Assembly: GCA_944321435.1 (NCBI GenBank) | Contig: CALULH010000002.1 | Coordinates: 62,001-126,000, forward strand | Length of the DNA: 64,000 nt | Direction: 5' to 3' | Source: an uncultured Coriobacteriaceae bacterium | GTDB taxonomy: Bacteria > Actinomycetota > Coriobacteriia > Coriobacteriales > Coriobacteriaceae | In this document: positions 63,642 through 64,000 of the stretch, one piece after another | Position numbering within the stretch: position 1 is the stretch's first letter | Layout of the letters: each line of letters starts with the position of its first letter | Position numbers and translations under genes: made by a program | The notes under the pieces: model-generated | Database searches by the model: none | What the model was told of the DNA's origin: nothing | The model's input: only the letters and a program-made list of their open reading frames with translations

Positions 63642-64000
63642 TTAATCCTCCTGCTCCTCGGGGTGCTGGTCGTCAGAGTCGACCAGCTGATTGAGCAGCT
63701 CGTCCAGCGAGGCCATGTCCTCGTTGATGACGCCGGGCTTGCTCTCGGTGGTCTCGGCCGGAGCGCCGATCATCTCCTCGTCCTCGTAGTGACGCGGAGC
63801 GCTGGTGCCCAGCAGGATGTCGTCCGGACCATCCGGGCTGAAGACCATCTGCAACAGCTGGGACAGGTCCTCCTCGTCGGCCACATCCTCGTTGTTGTCG
63901 AGGATGTAGAGCAGGCCGCGAGCCTCGAGGCCGTCGCGGAGCTCCTCGATGGCCTTGGCGCCGATACCGTCGATGCGGAGCAGGTCCTCCTCGGACTTGC
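63642..64000 (-). CDS. C-terminus of a helix-hairpin-helix protein (partial)
   Basis: 119 residues visible, running off the window edge. SEEDLLRIDGIGAKAIEELR is a helix-hairpin-helix resembling the RNA polymerase alpha C-terminal domain or NusA-type HhH units; an acidic tail follows (NEDVADEEDLSQLLQMVF ... DSDDQHPEEQED). The terminator right after it argues against rpoA (rplQ would follow) and against nusA in its usual operon. I cannot name it without the N-terminus. Confidence 0.75.
   Translation of the reverse strand, partial: KSEEDLLRIDGIGAKAIEELRDGLEARGLLYILDNNEDVADEEDLSQLLQMVFSPDGPDDILLGTSAPRHYEDEEMIGAPAETTESKPGVINEDMASLDELLNQLVDSDDQHPEEQED

Noticed and set aside
63642..64000. Naming the edge gene rpoA or nusA
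   Set aside because: The helix-hairpin-helix fits both, but the terminator directly after it and the acidic tail fit neither usual operon; the N-terminus is outside the window.

Overview
The window is GC-rich, gene-dense bacterial chromosome. The gene families suggest a gut-associated actinobacterium of the class Coriobacteriia (Collinsella or a relative). Pointers are a GlgC/GlgD-type glycogen locus, a HisZ-HisG fusion with a short-form HisG, a class C sortase, an orphan cellobiose-type PTS permease, and strong Shine-Dalgarno sequences with several TTG starts. The genus is an inference that I could not test.

Layout. (1) 1-6158: glycogen operon on the minus strand, glgB-glgP-glgC-glgD. (2) 6893-17991: an integrated mobilizable element of about 11.1 kb inserted at the 3' end of ssrA (tmRNA). 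It carries a large serine recombinase, ParA and a ribbon-helix-helix partner, a PD-(D/E)XK-like protein, MobA/MobC, an SF3/P4-type primase-helicase, a small HTH protein and a noncoding region shaped like a replication origin. ssrA itself (17984-18351) is intact, but its old terminator now lies 11 kb away at 6851-6886. (3) 18.4-28.8 kb: CHAP/NlpC-like cell-wall protein, patatin-like lipase, heterodimeric ABC exporter, rubredoxin, FUSC-type and ThrE-type membrane proteins. (4) 28.9-32.5 kb: rpsL-rpsG-fusA-rpsJ, with a strong promoter and a strong terminator. (5) 33.2-39.0 kb: MacB/FtsX-type ABC pair with a divergent TetR regulator and a palindromic operator. (6) 39.0-46.9 kb: histidine operon hisD-C-B-H-A-F-I-E. 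hisZG lies apart at 55.1-56.8 kb, and both loci are preceded by a matching 18-bp palindrome. (7) 47.2-54.6 kb: a variable zone with a sortase, a Sel1-repeat protein, an IS256-family element, two damaged resolvase genes and a Fic protein with a small partner. (8) 57.1-64 kb: RarA-C-like protein, PTS EIIC, guanine deaminase, a DUF559-like protein, and the C-terminus of a helix-hairpin-helix protein at the window edge.

How the genes work together. The glycogen genes make ADP-glucose (GlgC/GlgD), branch the polymer (GlgB) and mobilize it (GlgP). The his genes supply a full pathway apart from a dedicated histidinol-phosphate phosphatase. The element encodes integration/excision, maintenance and mobilization functions but no mating-pair formation genes, so it would need a helper.

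The most unusual signal is a set of intergenic repeat arrays of two families with fixed geometry. Family A (47318-47512, 52442-52798) has a 21-bp period and inverted arms whose inner motifs lie 56 bp apart at both loci. Family B (57125-57425, 61896-62013, 63408-63525) has a period of about 29 bp and inner motifs 54 bp apart at all three loci. I do not recognise either family. The ori-like dyad in the mobile element is also highly ordered.
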